A stretch of DNA of 64,000 bases from the NCBI RefSeq assembly GCF_900167555.1, contig NZ_FUYF01000012.1, forward strand, positions 1 through 64,000. The letters are read 5' to 3'. A program made the translations under genes and the position numbers. Origin of the DNA: Gemmiger formicilis (GTDB lineage Bacteria; Bacillota; Clostridia; Oscillospirales; Ruminococcaceae). The stretch's first letter is position 1. Each line of letters opens with the position of its first letter. Of the stretch, positions 26,648 to 35,919 are shown piece after piece. The notes below the pieces were generated by a model. The model worked only from the letters and a program-made list of their open reading frames with translations. It was not told the origin of the DNA and did not search any database.

Positions 26648-27540
26648 GCTTAACACATTTCAGCTTGTTTTCCGGCATCGGCGGCATCGACCTTGCCGCG
26701 GAAGCAGCGGGGTTTACCTCTGTCTGTCAATGCGAGTGGGCGGCATTTCCCGCCGCTGTGCTGGCAAGCCACTGGCCGGAAGTGCCCCGTTTTCAGGACA
26801 TCACCACTGTAACAAAGGAGGCTTTCTTTGAAAAAACAGGACTTCGCACCGTCACCCTCATTTCAGGTGGCTTCCCGTGCCAGCCGTTCTCCACCGCAGG
26901 GCGGCAGCGCGGCTTCCACGATGAACGCTACCTGTGGCCCGAAATGCTGCGGGTCATCCGGGAATTGCAGCCCCGTTGGGTGCTTGGAGAAAATGTTGCT
27001 GGCTTCCTCCGTATGGGGCTCGACAAAACGCTCATTGACTTGGAGCAGGCAGGTTACGATGTTCGGGTTTTCGTATTACCTGCTGCTGCCGTTGGCGCGT
27101 GGCACGAACGGAAACGGGTATTCATCATCGGCTCCGCTGCTTCCCACACCCCTTGCCAGCGACACCGGGGATGTGGGCAAGGGGTTGGACATCCAAATCT
27201 CTGCGAACGGCAGTTACCGCAAGATGAACAAGGATGGCAAGGCGTGGACGGCGCGGCTTTCCCATGTGGTCTACCGCATGACACCTACCACGCTGGAAAA
27301 GCCCTACCTCAACCCGGACTGGGTAGAGTGGCTGATGGGTTTCCCGCGCAAATGGACGGACATTCCCTTTGGGCCGAAGAACCCGCCGACATCCCGCGCC
27401 TGACCGAAGATGTGCCGAACTGCAGCAAGCGGATGAAAACGCTGGGCAATGCGGTTTCGCCGCCGCAGGTGTTCCCGATTCTCAAATACATTGCGGACAT
27501 TGAAACGGGCCGCTGTCCGATGGGAGGTGAAGAACCTTGA
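26644..27540 (+). CDS. C5 DNA cytosine methyltransferase
   Basis: A 298-residue DNA (cytosine-5) methyltransferase. Motif I FSGIGGIDLAAEAAGF (residues about 9-24), catalytic motif IV GGFPCQPFSTAGRQRG (about 76-91), ENVAG (about 117-121), motif VIII HERKRVFIIG (about 154-163) and the final SKRMKTLGNAVSPPQVFP (about 262-279) are all present. It overlaps virB4 by 4 bases and lies within the transfer operon, so it probably protects the transferred DNA from host restriction. The target-recognition region between motifs VIII and IX is also open in a second frame that reads as a plausible methyltransferase segment; see findings. Confidence 0.9.
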   Translation: MSLTHFSLFSGIGGIDLAAEAAGFTSVCQCEWAAFPAAVLASHWPEVPRFQDITTVTKEAFFEKTGLRTVTLISGGFPCQPFSTAGRQRGFHDERYLWPEMLRVIRELQPRWVLGENVAGFLRMGLDKTLIDLEQAGYDVRVFVLPAAAVGAWHERKRVFIIGSAASHTPCQRHRGCGQGVGHPNLCERQLPQDEQGWQGVDGAAFPCGLPHDTYHAGKALPQPGLGRVADGFPAQMDGHSLWAEEPADIPRLTEDVPNCSKRMKTLGNAVSPPQVFPILKYIADIETGRCPMGGEEP

Positions 27541-29522
27541 AAGAATTGCAGGCAAAAGCCAAAGTCACCCAGACCATGACCCGTGACGGTCTGGTGGTAG
27601 AAAATCAAGCGGACGCCACTGTAGAGAATGTTTCCAGTCGGGAGGCGGAACAGGACTACTCCACGGATGCCGAGGGCAAGGCTGAAAAAATCTTAGAACG
27701 GGCCGAGGACATCAAGGGCGGGCATAAAAATAAAAAGAAAGCGAAAAAGGCGGCAGAAACCGCAGCCACCGCTGAAAGTGAAGATGGTCTGCACGGTTCC
27801 GCTGCCCGTCTGGAATTGACCGAGGAAGAACGGGCAGACCCGGAATTACAGCCGTATATCCACAAAGCGGAAGCAAAAGCCGACAAGCTGGATGCGGCCC
27901 GCGCCGCTCTGCCGAAAAAGCGTGTCCCGGTCAAAGAAAAAGTCTACGATGCCGCCAGCGGCAAGGCAAAATTCACCTTGCGTTTTGAGAAGCAGGACAA
28001 AGGTCCGCCCGGTCTGAAACCAAACCCGGCCAGCCGCCCGCTATCAGAAGCGTTGCTGTTCGCTCACGGAAAAATCCATGAAGTCGAACACGAAAATGTG
28101 GGTGTGGAGGGTGGCCACAAGGGTGAAGAACTGGTGGAGCATCAGACCGCCAAGGCCATCCGCAGCGGCATCCGGCACCACAAGATGAAACCCTACAAGG
28201 CCGTGGAAAAGGCAGAGCGTCAGCTCATGTCTGCCAATGCAGAATACTTTTACCAGAAATCCTTGCGGGACAATCCGCAAATTGCACAGGCGGCCAGCAA
28301 CCCCATTTCCCGGATGTGGCAGAAACGGCGTATCAAACAGCAGTATGCCAAAGCTGCACGGCAGGCCGGCCAAGCCGCCGCGCAGGGTGCAGCCGCCACC
28401 GCAGAGAACGGTTTCCGGGTAACAAAGCTGGCAGCCGAGGGCGGCGAACGGGTAGCCGAATTTGCGGCCCGGAACTGGAAAACCATTCTGATCGTGGCGG
28501 TGTTCGGTCTGCTGGCCCTGCTGTTGATAACGGGTTTGCAGTCCTGCACCGTGATGGCGGGCACCGCTGGAACCGGCGTGACGGCATCCTCTTATTTTTC
28601 CAAGGACAAGGATATGCTGGGTGCCGAAAAAGCCTACGCCAAGCTGGAACAAAAACTGCAACGGTATCTCGACACCTACGAGGCCACCCACAACTACGAT
28701 GAATACCATTTTTATCTGGACGAAATCGAGCATGACCCCTATGTGCTGATCTCGATTTTGTCCGCGCTCCATGATGGCGTTTTTACATTGGCCGAGGTGC
28801 AGGGCGAACTTGAAATGCTCTTTGAAAAGCAGTACATCCTGACCGAGACCGTGACCATGCAGATACGTTACCGTACAAAAATGATGGTTATTATTGGCCC
28901 GTATGGTGTGCCGCAAGTTATCACCTACCAAGAACCGTATGAATACTACATCTGCACCGTCAAACTGAAGAACAAGGATTTATCCCATCTGCCCGTGGAA
29001 GTGCTGACCGAGGAACAGCTTAGTGCCTATTCGCTCTATATGCGCACGCTGGGCAACCGGCCGGATTTGTTTGGCAAAGCGCAATACCCCAATGCGTCCA
29101 CCATCAAGCAGCCCACCTACTACGATATTCCCCCGGAAGCGTTAAAGGATGATAAGTTCGCCGCCATGATGGAGGAAGCCACGAAGTACATCGGCTATCC
29201 GTATGTGTGGGGCGGCAGTTCGCCCAGCACCAGCTTTGATTGCAGCGGCTACATTTCGTGGGTTCTGAATCACTCCGGCTGGAACGTGGGCCGCCAGACC
29301 GCACAGGGCCTTTACAACCTCTGTACTCCTGTTTCGACGGCGCAGGTCAAACCGGGCGACCTTGTGTTTTTCAAGGGAACCTACGATACCCCCGGCGTGA
29401 GCCATTGCGGCATCTATGTGGGCAATTCCATCATGCTGCACTGCGGCGACCCTATCTCTTACACAAACCTCAACTCAAAATATTGGCAGGAACATTTTTA
29501 CAGCTATGGGCGTTTACCGTGA
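27537..29522 (+). CDS. NlpC/P60 cell-wall hydrolase of the transfer operon (CD1108-like)
   Basis: A 661-residue protein. The first 300 residues are charged and coiled, followed by one membrane helix (about residues 320-341), an extracellular helical region, and a C-terminal NlpC/P60 domain (about 538-661). The catalytic cysteine is in SFDCSGYISWV and the histidines in SHCGIYVGN and MLHCGD. It should cut peptidoglycan to let the mating channel through the wall. TTG 27537 overlaps the methyltransferase end. This is the VirB1/CwlT-like function of the ICE. Confidence 0.88.
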   Translation: MKELQAKAKVTQTMTRDGLVVENQADATVENVSSREAEQDYSTDAEGKAEKILERAEDIKGGHKNKKKAKKAAETAATAESEDGLHGSAARLELTEEERADPELQPYIHKAEAKADKLDAARAALPKKRVPVKEKVYDAASGKAKFTLRFEKQDKGPPGLKPNPASRPLSEALLFAHGKIHEVEHENVGVEGGHKGEELVEHQTAKAIRSGIRHHKMKPYKAVEKAERQLMSANAEYFYQKSLRDNPQIAQAASNPISRMWQKRRIKQQYAKAARQAGQAAAQGAAATAENGFRVTKLAAEGGERVAEFAARNWKTILIVAVFGLLALLLITGLQSCTVMAGTAGTGVTASSYFSKDKDMLGAEKAYAKLEQKLQRYLDTYEATHNYDEYHFYLDEIEHDPYVLISILSALHDGVFTLAEVQGELEMLFEKQYILTETVTMQIRYRTKMMVIIGPYGVPQVITYQEPYEYYICTVKLKNKDLSHLPVEVLTEEQLSAYSLYMRTLGNRPDLFGKAQYPNASTIKQPTYYDIPPEALKDDKFAAMMEEATKYIGYPYVWGGSSPSTSFDCSGYISWVLNHSGWNVGRQTAQGLYNLCTPVSTAQVKPGDLVFFKGTYDTPGVSHCGIYVGNSIMLHCGDPISYTNLNSKYWQEHFYSYGRLP

Positions 29523-29540
29523 CGCCAGAAAGGATTTTGT

Positions 29541-29792
29541 ATGGCAAAAAGACTTTCCCGCATTGAGCGCGATATTGAACGGCTCAAAGAAAAAATCTCC
29601 GAATACCAGCAGCAGTTGAAAGAACTGGAAGCTGCAAAGACTGAGCAGGAAAATCTTCAAATCATTCAGCTGGTGCGCAGCATGAATATGACACCGGACG
29701 AGTTTGCGGCCTTCCTGCGCAGCGGTGCGCTGAATGCTGCACCCACCGCCACACCGTACCACAAACAGGAGGATGCCGCTGATGAAACCTGA
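29541..29792 (+). CDS. DUF4315-family protein
   Basis: An 83-residue protein, mostly one coiled coil (LSRIERDIERLKEKISEYQQQLKELEAAK, residues 4-32), followed by NMTPDEFAAFLRSG. This is the DUF4315 family, found only in conjugative element operons. ATG 29541 is preceded by AAAGGA. Function unknown; probably a scaffold or partner of the transfer machinery. Overlaps the next gene by 11 bases. Confidence 0.85.
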   Translation: MAKRLSRIERDIERLKEKISEYQQQLKELEAAKTEQENLQIIQLVRSMNMTPDEFAAFLRSGALNAAPTATPYHKQEDAADET

Positions 29793-30504
29793 TTGGAACC
29801 GCCGTTTTGCAGCTGGGCTGCTGGCTATCCTGCTCTGCCTCTGCTCCTTTTCCATGCCCGCTTTTGCAAGCGGCTCTGACCCTGCCCCGGAACCTCTGCC
29901 GGAGATTATCGAAGAAGAACCCACTACGGGCGGCATGGAGCCGGAGGGCGTGTCCATCACGCCCAAAGGCAACGCAACACTGGTGGATGATTTTTACGGC
30001 GACAAGCAGCTTATCACCGTGACCACCAAGGCCGGGAATTATTTTTACATCCTGATTGACCGCGCCAACGAGGACAAAGAAACCTCTGTCCACTTCCTGA
30101 ACCAAGTGGATGATGCCGACTTGCTGGCTCTGCTGGATGAAGAACCGCAGGAAACCGAAGTCTGCACCTGCACCGTGAAGTGTGATGTCGGGGATGTCAA
30201 TGAAAACTGCCCCTTGTGTGAAAAGAGCCTGCGCAACTGCACGGCCCCGGAAGCGGTGAAAACCGACACCGAAACGCCGCAGGAAAAGCCCAAGTCCAAC
30301 ATGGGCAGTCTGATGATCCTGCTGGTGCTGGCTTTGGCTGGCGGTGGCGCGGCACTCTATTATTTCAAGTTCCGCAAGCCCAAGGCCGATACCACCGGGC
30401 ACGATGATCTGGACGAATACGATTTTGGCGAGGACGAAGATGCAGACGAGGAACCGGCTGAAATCGAAATTCATTCAGAGGACGGACAGGAGGACGAAAC
30501 ATGA
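29782..30504 (+). CDS. DUF4366-family membrane protein
   Basis: A 240-residue protein with a signal peptide (AGLLAILLCLCSFSMPAFAS, about residues 11-30), an extracellular beta-rich domain with four cysteines in CTCTVKCDVGDVNENCPLC (about 133-151), a second membrane helix (about 177-193) and an acidic cytoplasmic tail. The pattern matches DUF4366 of ICEs. ATG 29782 lies within the previous gene. Likely part of the mating-pair envelope complex. Confidence 0.85.
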   Translation: MKPDWNRRFAAGLLAILLCLCSFSMPAFASGSDPAPEPLPEIIEEEPTTGGMEPEGVSITPKGNATLVDDFYGDKQLITVTTKAGNYFYILIDRANEDKETSVHFLNQVDDADLLALLDEEPQETEVCTCTVKCDVGDVNENCPLCEKSLRNCTAPEAVKTDTETPQEKPKSNMGSLMILLVLALAGGGAALYYFKFRKPKADTTGHDDLDEYDFGEDEDADEEPAEIEIHSEDGQEDET

Positions 30505-32624
30505 GCTTTCAGCTGGTAATTGCCGAAAAGCCCAGTGTAGCCCGCAGCATCGCCGCCGTGATCGGGGCCACTGAAAAGCAAAACGGCTATTGGCAGGGCG
30601 GCGGGTATCTGGTCAGCTGGTGCATCGGGCATCTGGTGTCCTTTGCCGAGGCGGGCCAGTACGATGAAAAATACTGCAAGTGGAAGTATGAAGATTTGCC
30701 CATCCTGCCCCAGCCGTGGAAGTTCATCGTGCCGGACGAAAAGAAACAGCAGTTTGAAATTGTGCGCTCTCTGCTCAACCACCCGGATGTGGACAGTGTG
30801 ACCGCCGCGACCGATGCAGGCCGGGAGGGAGAACTGATTTTCCGTTTCGTCTACCAAATAGCCGGTTGCACAAAACCTGTGAAGCGGCTCTGGATTTCCA
30901 GCATGGAGGATGCCGCCATCCGGGAGGGCTTTGCAAACCTGCGCCCGGATTCGGACTACGACGCGCTATACCAGTCGGCCCTCTGCCGCGCAAAGGCGGA
31001 TTGGCTGGTGGGCATCAATGCAACGCGGCTGTTTTCGGTGCTGTATCACAAAACCCTGACGGTGGGCCGGGTGCAGACCCCGACACTGAAAATACTGGTG
31101 GACCGGGATGCAAAAATTCTGCGCTTCCAGAAAGAAAAGTATTATACGGTCGGTATCCAGTCCGGCAGCCTGAAAGCGGACAGCGGACGCATTGCGGATG
31201 CAGAAACCGCAAATTCTCTCAAAGAAAAATGCACAGGTGCAAATGCAGTCTGCACGTCCATTCGGCGAGAGAAAAAGGCGGAACAGCCGCCCAAACTTTA
31301 TGACCTGACTACCTTGCAGCGGGAGGCAAACCGCCTGTTCGGCTTCACGGCAAAGCAGACCCTTGACTATGCCCAGCAGCTTTACGAAAAGAAACTGCTG
31401 ACCTATCCCCGCACGGACAGCCAATATCTGACCGAGGACATGGGCCAAACGGTACAACATCTTGTGTCTGACCTACTGGGGCTGCTGCCCTTTGCTCAAG
31501 GGCTTGCACTTGCCCCGAATGTGGGCCGGGTGCTGAACAGCAAAAAGGTGTCGGACCACCACGCCATCATCCCCACGTCCGAATTTGTAAAGCAGGGTTT
31601 CACTGGTCTTGCCGAGAGTGAATGCAAGCTGATGAACCTTGTCTGCTCCAAACTGCTCTGCGCGATAGCCGCGCCCCATGAGTACGAAACCGTGACTGCG
31701 GTATTTTCCAGTGCAGGAAATGAGTTCACCGCCAAGGGAAAGACCGTGCTTGTCCCCGGCTGGAAAGAGATCGACCAACGGTTCCGCTCCACCATGAAAG
31801 CAGACGGCGAAGAAGAAGTGGAAAGCCTGAACACCCTGCCGGAACTGGCCGAGGGGCAGAGTTTCCGCGTAACTTCTACCGTATCGGAACACTTCACGTC
31901 CCCGCCGAAAGCCTACACCGAAGATACGCTCCTATCAACAATGGAGCGGGCCGGGGCCGAAGATATACCGGAGGACAAGGTGAATTGCTTCGCAGGAGCA
32001 AGAGAGGGTGGTCTGGGCCATGCGGAACGCAAAGGACTGGGTACACCCGCCACCCGCGCCGCAATTCTGGAAAAACTGGTGCAAGTGGGCTTTGTGCAGC
32101 GCAAGGGCAAGCAGCTTGTCCCCACCAAGGATGGCATCAATCTGGCGGTCGTTCTGCCGGAAAGCCTGACCTCTCCCACCCTGACTGCCGAATGGGAAAA
32201 TCGCCTGACCGAGATCGCCAAGGGCAGCGCAGACCCGGACGAGTTCATGGCCGAAATCGAGGCGCAGGTGCGCCAGCTGGTCAAGACCTATTCCTGCATC
32301 AGCGCAGACAAGCAAAACCTGTTCCAGTCAGAACGGCTCATCATCGGCAAGTGTCCCCGGTGCGGAGAAAATGTCTATGAGGGTAAAAAGAACTTCTACT
32401 GCGGGAACCGTGGCTGTCAGTTCGTGATGTGGAAGAATGACCGCTTCTTTGAGCAGCGGAAAAAGGTGTTCACCCCGAAGATTGCCGCCGCTCTGCTCAA
32501 AAACGGCAAGGCAAAAGTCAAGGGCCTCTACTCCGAGAAAACAGGCAAAACTTATGATGCAACGGTGCTTCTGGAAGATACGGGAGGCAAGTACGTCAAT
32601 TACCGGGTAGAGCGTAAAGAGTAA
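30501..32624 (+). CDS. topB: Type IA DNA topoisomerase III
   Basis: A 707-residue topoisomerase. Toprim motif TAATDAGREGELIFR has its key aspartate at about residue 105; the active-site tyrosine is Tyr302 in LLTYPRTDSQYL. A C-terminal zinc-ribbon-like CPRCGENVYEGKKNFYCGNRGC is at about 616-637. It relaxes or decatenates DNA during element replication and transfer. Element-encoded TopB at this position is typical of Tn1549-like ICEs. Overlaps the previous gene by 4 bases. Confidence 0.95.
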   Translation: MSFQLVIAEKPSVARSIAAVIGATEKQNGYWQGGGYLVSWCIGHLVSFAEAGQYDEKYCKWKYEDLPILPQPWKFIVPDEKKQQFEIVRSLLNHPDVDSVTAATDAGREGELIFRFVYQIAGCTKPVKRLWISSMEDAAIREGFANLRPDSDYDALYQSALCRAKADWLVGINATRLFSVLYHKTLTVGRVQTPTLKILVDRDAKILRFQKEKYYTVGIQSGSLKADSGRIADAETANSLKEKCTGANAVCTSIRREKKAEQPPKLYDLTTLQREANRLFGFTAKQTLDYAQQLYEKKLLTYPRTDSQYLTEDMGQTVQHLVSDLLGLLPFAQGLALAPNVGRVLNSKKVSDHHAIIPTSEFVKQGFTGLAESECKLMNLVCSKLLCAIAAPHEYETVTAVFSSAGNEFTAKGKTVLVPGWKEIDQRFRSTMKADGEEEVESLNTLPELAEGQSFRVTSTVSEHFTSPPKAYTEDTLLSTMERAGAEDIPEDKVNCFAGAREGGLGHAERKGLGTPATRAAILEKLVQVGFVQRKGKQLVPTKDGINLAVVLPESLTSPTLTAEWENRLTEIAKGSADPDEFMAEIEAQVRQLVKTYSCISADKQNLFQSERLIIGKCPRCGENVYEGKKNFYCGNRGCQFVMWKNDRFFEQRKKVFTPKIAAALLKNGKAKVKGLYSEKTGKTYDATVLLEDTGGKYVNYRVERKE

Positions 32625-32721
32625 GGAAAAATACGAGGGCCGGTTATGGTAAGGTGAAGCATTCATTTTGCCATAACCGGCTCTCTCTATCCGTAGGATA
32701 GCAAAAAAGGAGTGTGACCGA

Positions 32722-35700
32722 ATGAGCGAATTGTTTTCCATCCAGCTGCAAAATCGGCAGCAGCAAGGCAGGGATGGCGTCTGGCTGGACCTGCCCACCA
32801 CAACCGAACAGGTACAAGCAGCCCTGCGGCAAATCGGCATTTCGTCTGATAATCCGCAGGGCCTTTTTGTTTCCGGCTACTTTGCCGAGGAAGAAAAGCG
32901 TTTTGCGATTCCTTACAACATGGTGCTGGCATCCAGTGTGGATGAATTGAACTTTCTGGCGGCACGGCTGGAAACACTCTCTGCCGGGGAACGCGCAGAG
33001 CTGAACGCCGCCCTGCAAGCCCCGCAGAGTGAGCTTTCCAGCATTGGGAAAATCACCGACTTTCCCGAAAACGTGGACTATTATGTGCATCTGCCGGAGA
33101 TACACGGGCCTGCCCAGCTGGGCGACTACTACTTGAACCGCTCCGGCATGGTGGATATGCCGGAGGAATGGAAAGGCGGCATCGACACGGCGCAGTTTGG
33201 CCGCTATGTGGCCCAGCAGGAGCAGGGCGTGTTCACCCAGTACGGCTACCTTGTCAAAAGCGGGGACGAGTGGCAGAAAGTACACGAGGGCCAGCCTGTA
33301 CCAGAAGAATACCGGGTGCTGTCCTTTCCTGCGCCGGAAATCCTGCGGGATGCGGTCAACATCCCGCCGCCCATCCAGAGTGGACCGCAACGGCAAAAAG
33401 TTCTCCCCATCATCCTGAACGGCAAGGACAGTGCAGAGCGGATGAAAGAGATAACGGACCGGCTGGAAACAGGGATTCAAGAATTATTCGACAGTGACCG
33501 CTATAAAGCCTACCTCACCACGATGGCAAAATTCCACAATTACAGCTTCAATAACACCTTGCTGATCGCCATGCAGGGCGGGCAGCTGGTGGCAGGCTTC
33601 AACAAGTGGAAAGGCACATTCCACCGCACCGTAAAAAAGGGCGAAAAGGGCATTAAAATCCTTGCTCCTGCGCCTTACAAGGTCAAGCAGAAGATGGAAA
33701 AGCTGGACGAACAGGGCAAGCCGATTCTGGGCAAGGACGGAAAGCCGCTGACGGAAGAAAAGACGGTGCAGATTCCGGCCTTCAAGGTGGTGTCCGTGTT
33801 CGATGTCAGCCAGACCGAGGGCGAACCGCTGCCATCTATCGCAGTGGATGAACTGTCCGGCAGCGTGCAGGACTACCAAGATTTTTTCAAGGCATTGGAG
33901 CAGGCATCCCCGGTGCCCATCGGGTTTGAGGACATCGAGGGCGGGGCGCACGGCTATTTTCATCTGCTCGACAACCGCATTGCCATCCAAGAGGGCATGA
34001 GCCAGCTGCAAACCATCAAGACAGCCATCCATGAGATTGCCCATGCTAAGTTGCACGCCATCGACCCCAACGACCCGGAACAGACCAACTGCCCGGACAG
34101 CCGCACCCGCGAGGTGCAGGCCGAAAGTGTGGCCTATGCCGTCTGCCAGCACTACGGGCTGGACACGTCCGAGTATTCCTTTGGCTATGTGGCCGGGTGG
34201 AGTTCGGGTCGGGAACTGGCCGAACTAAAAGCCTCTCTGGAAATTATTCGTAGTGCGGCCCATGAGCTGATCTCTGCGCTGGACGAACATCTGGCAGAAC
34301 TGCGCCAGCAACGGGAAGCGAATCTTTCTGCTGCACAGGAGACTGCATTTGTGCTGGACAGTGGCAACACCCTGTTCATCCAGACCTGCGATTCCGGCTA
34401 TGACTACACCCTGTACGGCCCGGATAACAAGACTTTGGACGGAGGCCAGCTGGACGCGCCCGGTCTGACCCTGCCGGATGCCGGGCAGGAAGCGCTTAAT
34501 CTGTTGGGGCAGACAGCCGCGGTGTCAGAAGTCCTGTTGGGCGATAAGCTAGCGGCATTCCAAGAGGCCGCCGAAAAGGCCAACGAAATTCCCGCACCCA
34601 TTAAAATTCCAGACCCCACCGCAGAGCCCACGGTTACGATTTTGTGGAGTGAAAGCGACAAGCTGCAGGACGGCGAAATCATGCCGCTGTCTGTGGCAAA
34701 CCGCGTCTTTGAAGAACTGGACACCGCCCAGCACACGGACAGGGAAAAGGACGGCTACACGGGCGGCTGGTACGACAAGACCGCATTCCGTATTGATTTT
34801 ACCCTGAACGGCCAGCCCGACAACTACGAGGGACGGCAGGATTTTGGTGACGGAGAGGGTTCTTTGGTTCAGCATATCCAGAACTACCACGAATACTACG
34901 CCAAGGACGAGAACTGGAAAAATTTTGTTCTACACAACAAAGGCCCGGAAGCGTGGGAACAAGACAAGGCAGAGCGGGAAATGGTGCTGACCGAGTTTAT
35001 CCCGTACCTCAAACAACATTGCAATCTTTCGGCCATGGAGCAGGCAGCCACCGCCGCTTTGCGGGAGGGACAGAACATTTCGCCGGAACAGGCTGCCTAT
35101 TACAACGCTGTTGTGACCTATGTGCAGGACTGCCGCCCACTGCTCAACCAAGGCCAGTACAACTTGCCGGAACCGCCCAAGCTGGCTGACTTTGACCAGA
35201 GCTTGCAGAATTACAAGGCACAGGTGCAGGCCGAGATCGCGCAGGAAGCGGCTGCAGCCGGAATGACCGTAGAGGAATACGCAGCGGCAGGCTTTGAAGC
35301 ACCGCAGCAGGACAGCTTTTCCATCTACCAGCTGCGCAATGAGGATTCCACCCGTGATTATCATTTTGAGCCCTACGACCGCCTGCAGACTGCCGGTTTG
35401 ACCGTGGACAAGGCCAACTATACGGAAGTATACGCCGCGCCGCTGACTGCTGGCACCACGTTGGAGGACATCTACCGCACATTCAATGTGGACTATCCGG
35501 CAGATTTCAAGGGACACTCACTGTCTGTTTCGGATGTGGTGGTGCTGCACCAGAATGGGCAGGATACCGCCCACTACTGCGACAGTGTGGGCTTCCAGCA
35601 GGTGCCGGAATTTTTGCGGGAAAATCCGCTGCGCACCGCAGAACTTTCCACCGAACAAAACGAAAATATGATTGATGGTGTGTTGAACAATGCGCCCTCT

Positions 35701-35916
35701 CTGGGCGAATTGGAGGCAAAAGCAAAAGCCGGGGAACAAATTTCTCTGACGGACCTTGCCGCCGCAGTCAAGGCCGAGGAAAAGGCACCGAAAACCAAGA
35801 AGTCCCGCGCCGCAAAACCGAAAAAGCCGTCCATCCGGGCACAGCTGGATGCCGCAAAAAAGGAGCAGAGCAAGCAAACGCAGCCACGGGAAAAGACAAA
35901 GGAATTGGAGGTATAA
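32722..35916 (+). CDS. Polyvalent anti-defence protein (ArdA-like, ArdC, zincin, YodL)
   Basis: A 1064-residue multidomain protein. Residues 1-220 resemble ArdA antirestriction proteins (GVWLDLP...QVQAALRQIGI, AQFGRYVAQQEQGVFTQYGYL). Residues about 235-350 are the ssDNA-binding ArdC N-terminal type (MAKFHNYSFNNTLLIAMQ, FNKWKGTFHRTVKKGEKGI). A zincin metallopeptidase follows with HEIAH at 437-441. Residues about 637-790 look like a large-polyvalent-protein-associated domain, about 863-960 are YodL-like, and the tail is DUF4316-like. Such proteins are thought to enter or act early in the recipient and shield transferred DNA. Only domain recognition supports this. Confidence 0.85.
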   Translation: MSELFSIQLQNRQQQGRDGVWLDLPTTTEQVQAALRQIGISSDNPQGLFVSGYFAEEEKRFAIPYNMVLASSVDELNFLAARLETLSAGERAELNAALQAPQSELSSIGKITDFPENVDYYVHLPEIHGPAQLGDYYLNRSGMVDMPEEWKGGIDTAQFGRYVAQQEQGVFTQYGYLVKSGDEWQKVHEGQPVPEEYRVLSFPAPEILRDAVNIPPPIQSGPQRQKVLPIILNGKDSAERMKEITDRLETGIQELFDSDRYKAYLTTMAKFHNYSFNNTLLIAMQGGQLVAGFNKWKGTFHRTVKKGEKGIKILAPAPYKVKQKMEKLDEQGKPILGKDGKPLTEEKTVQIPAFKVVSVFDVSQTEGEPLPSIAVDELSGSVQDYQDFFKALEQASPVPIGFEDIEGGAHGYFHLLDNRIAIQEGMSQLQTIKTAIHEIAHAKLHAIDPNDPEQTNCPDSRTREVQAESVAYAVCQHYGLDTSEYSFGYVAGWSSGRELAELKASLEIIRSAAHELISALDEHLAELRQQREANLSAAQETAFVLDSGNTLFIQTCDSGYDYTLYGPDNKTLDGGQLDAPGLTLPDAGQEALNLLGQTAAVSEVLLGDKLAAFQEAAEKANEIPAPIKIPDPTAEPTVTILWSESDKLQDGEIMPLSVANRVFEELDTAQHTDREKDGYTGGWYDKTAFRIDFTLNGQPDNYEGRQDFGDGEGSLVQHIQNYHEYYAKDENWKNFVLHNKGPEAWEQDKAEREMVLTEFIPYLKQHCNLSAMEQAATAALREGQNISPEQAAYYNAVVTYVQDCRPLLNQGQYNLPEPPKLADFDQSLQNYKAQVQAEIAQEAAAAGMTVEEYAAAGFEAPQQDSFSIYQLRNEDSTRDYHFEPYDRLQTAGLTVDKANYTEVYAAPLTAGTTLEDIYRTFNVDYPADFKGHSLSVSDVVVLHQNGQDTAHYCDSVGFQQVPEFLRENPLRTAELSTEQNENMIDGVLNNAPSLGELEAKAKAGEQISLTDLAAAVKAEEKAPKTKKSRAAKPKKPSIRAQLDAAKKEQSKQTQPREKTKELEV

Positions 35917-35919
35917 GCC

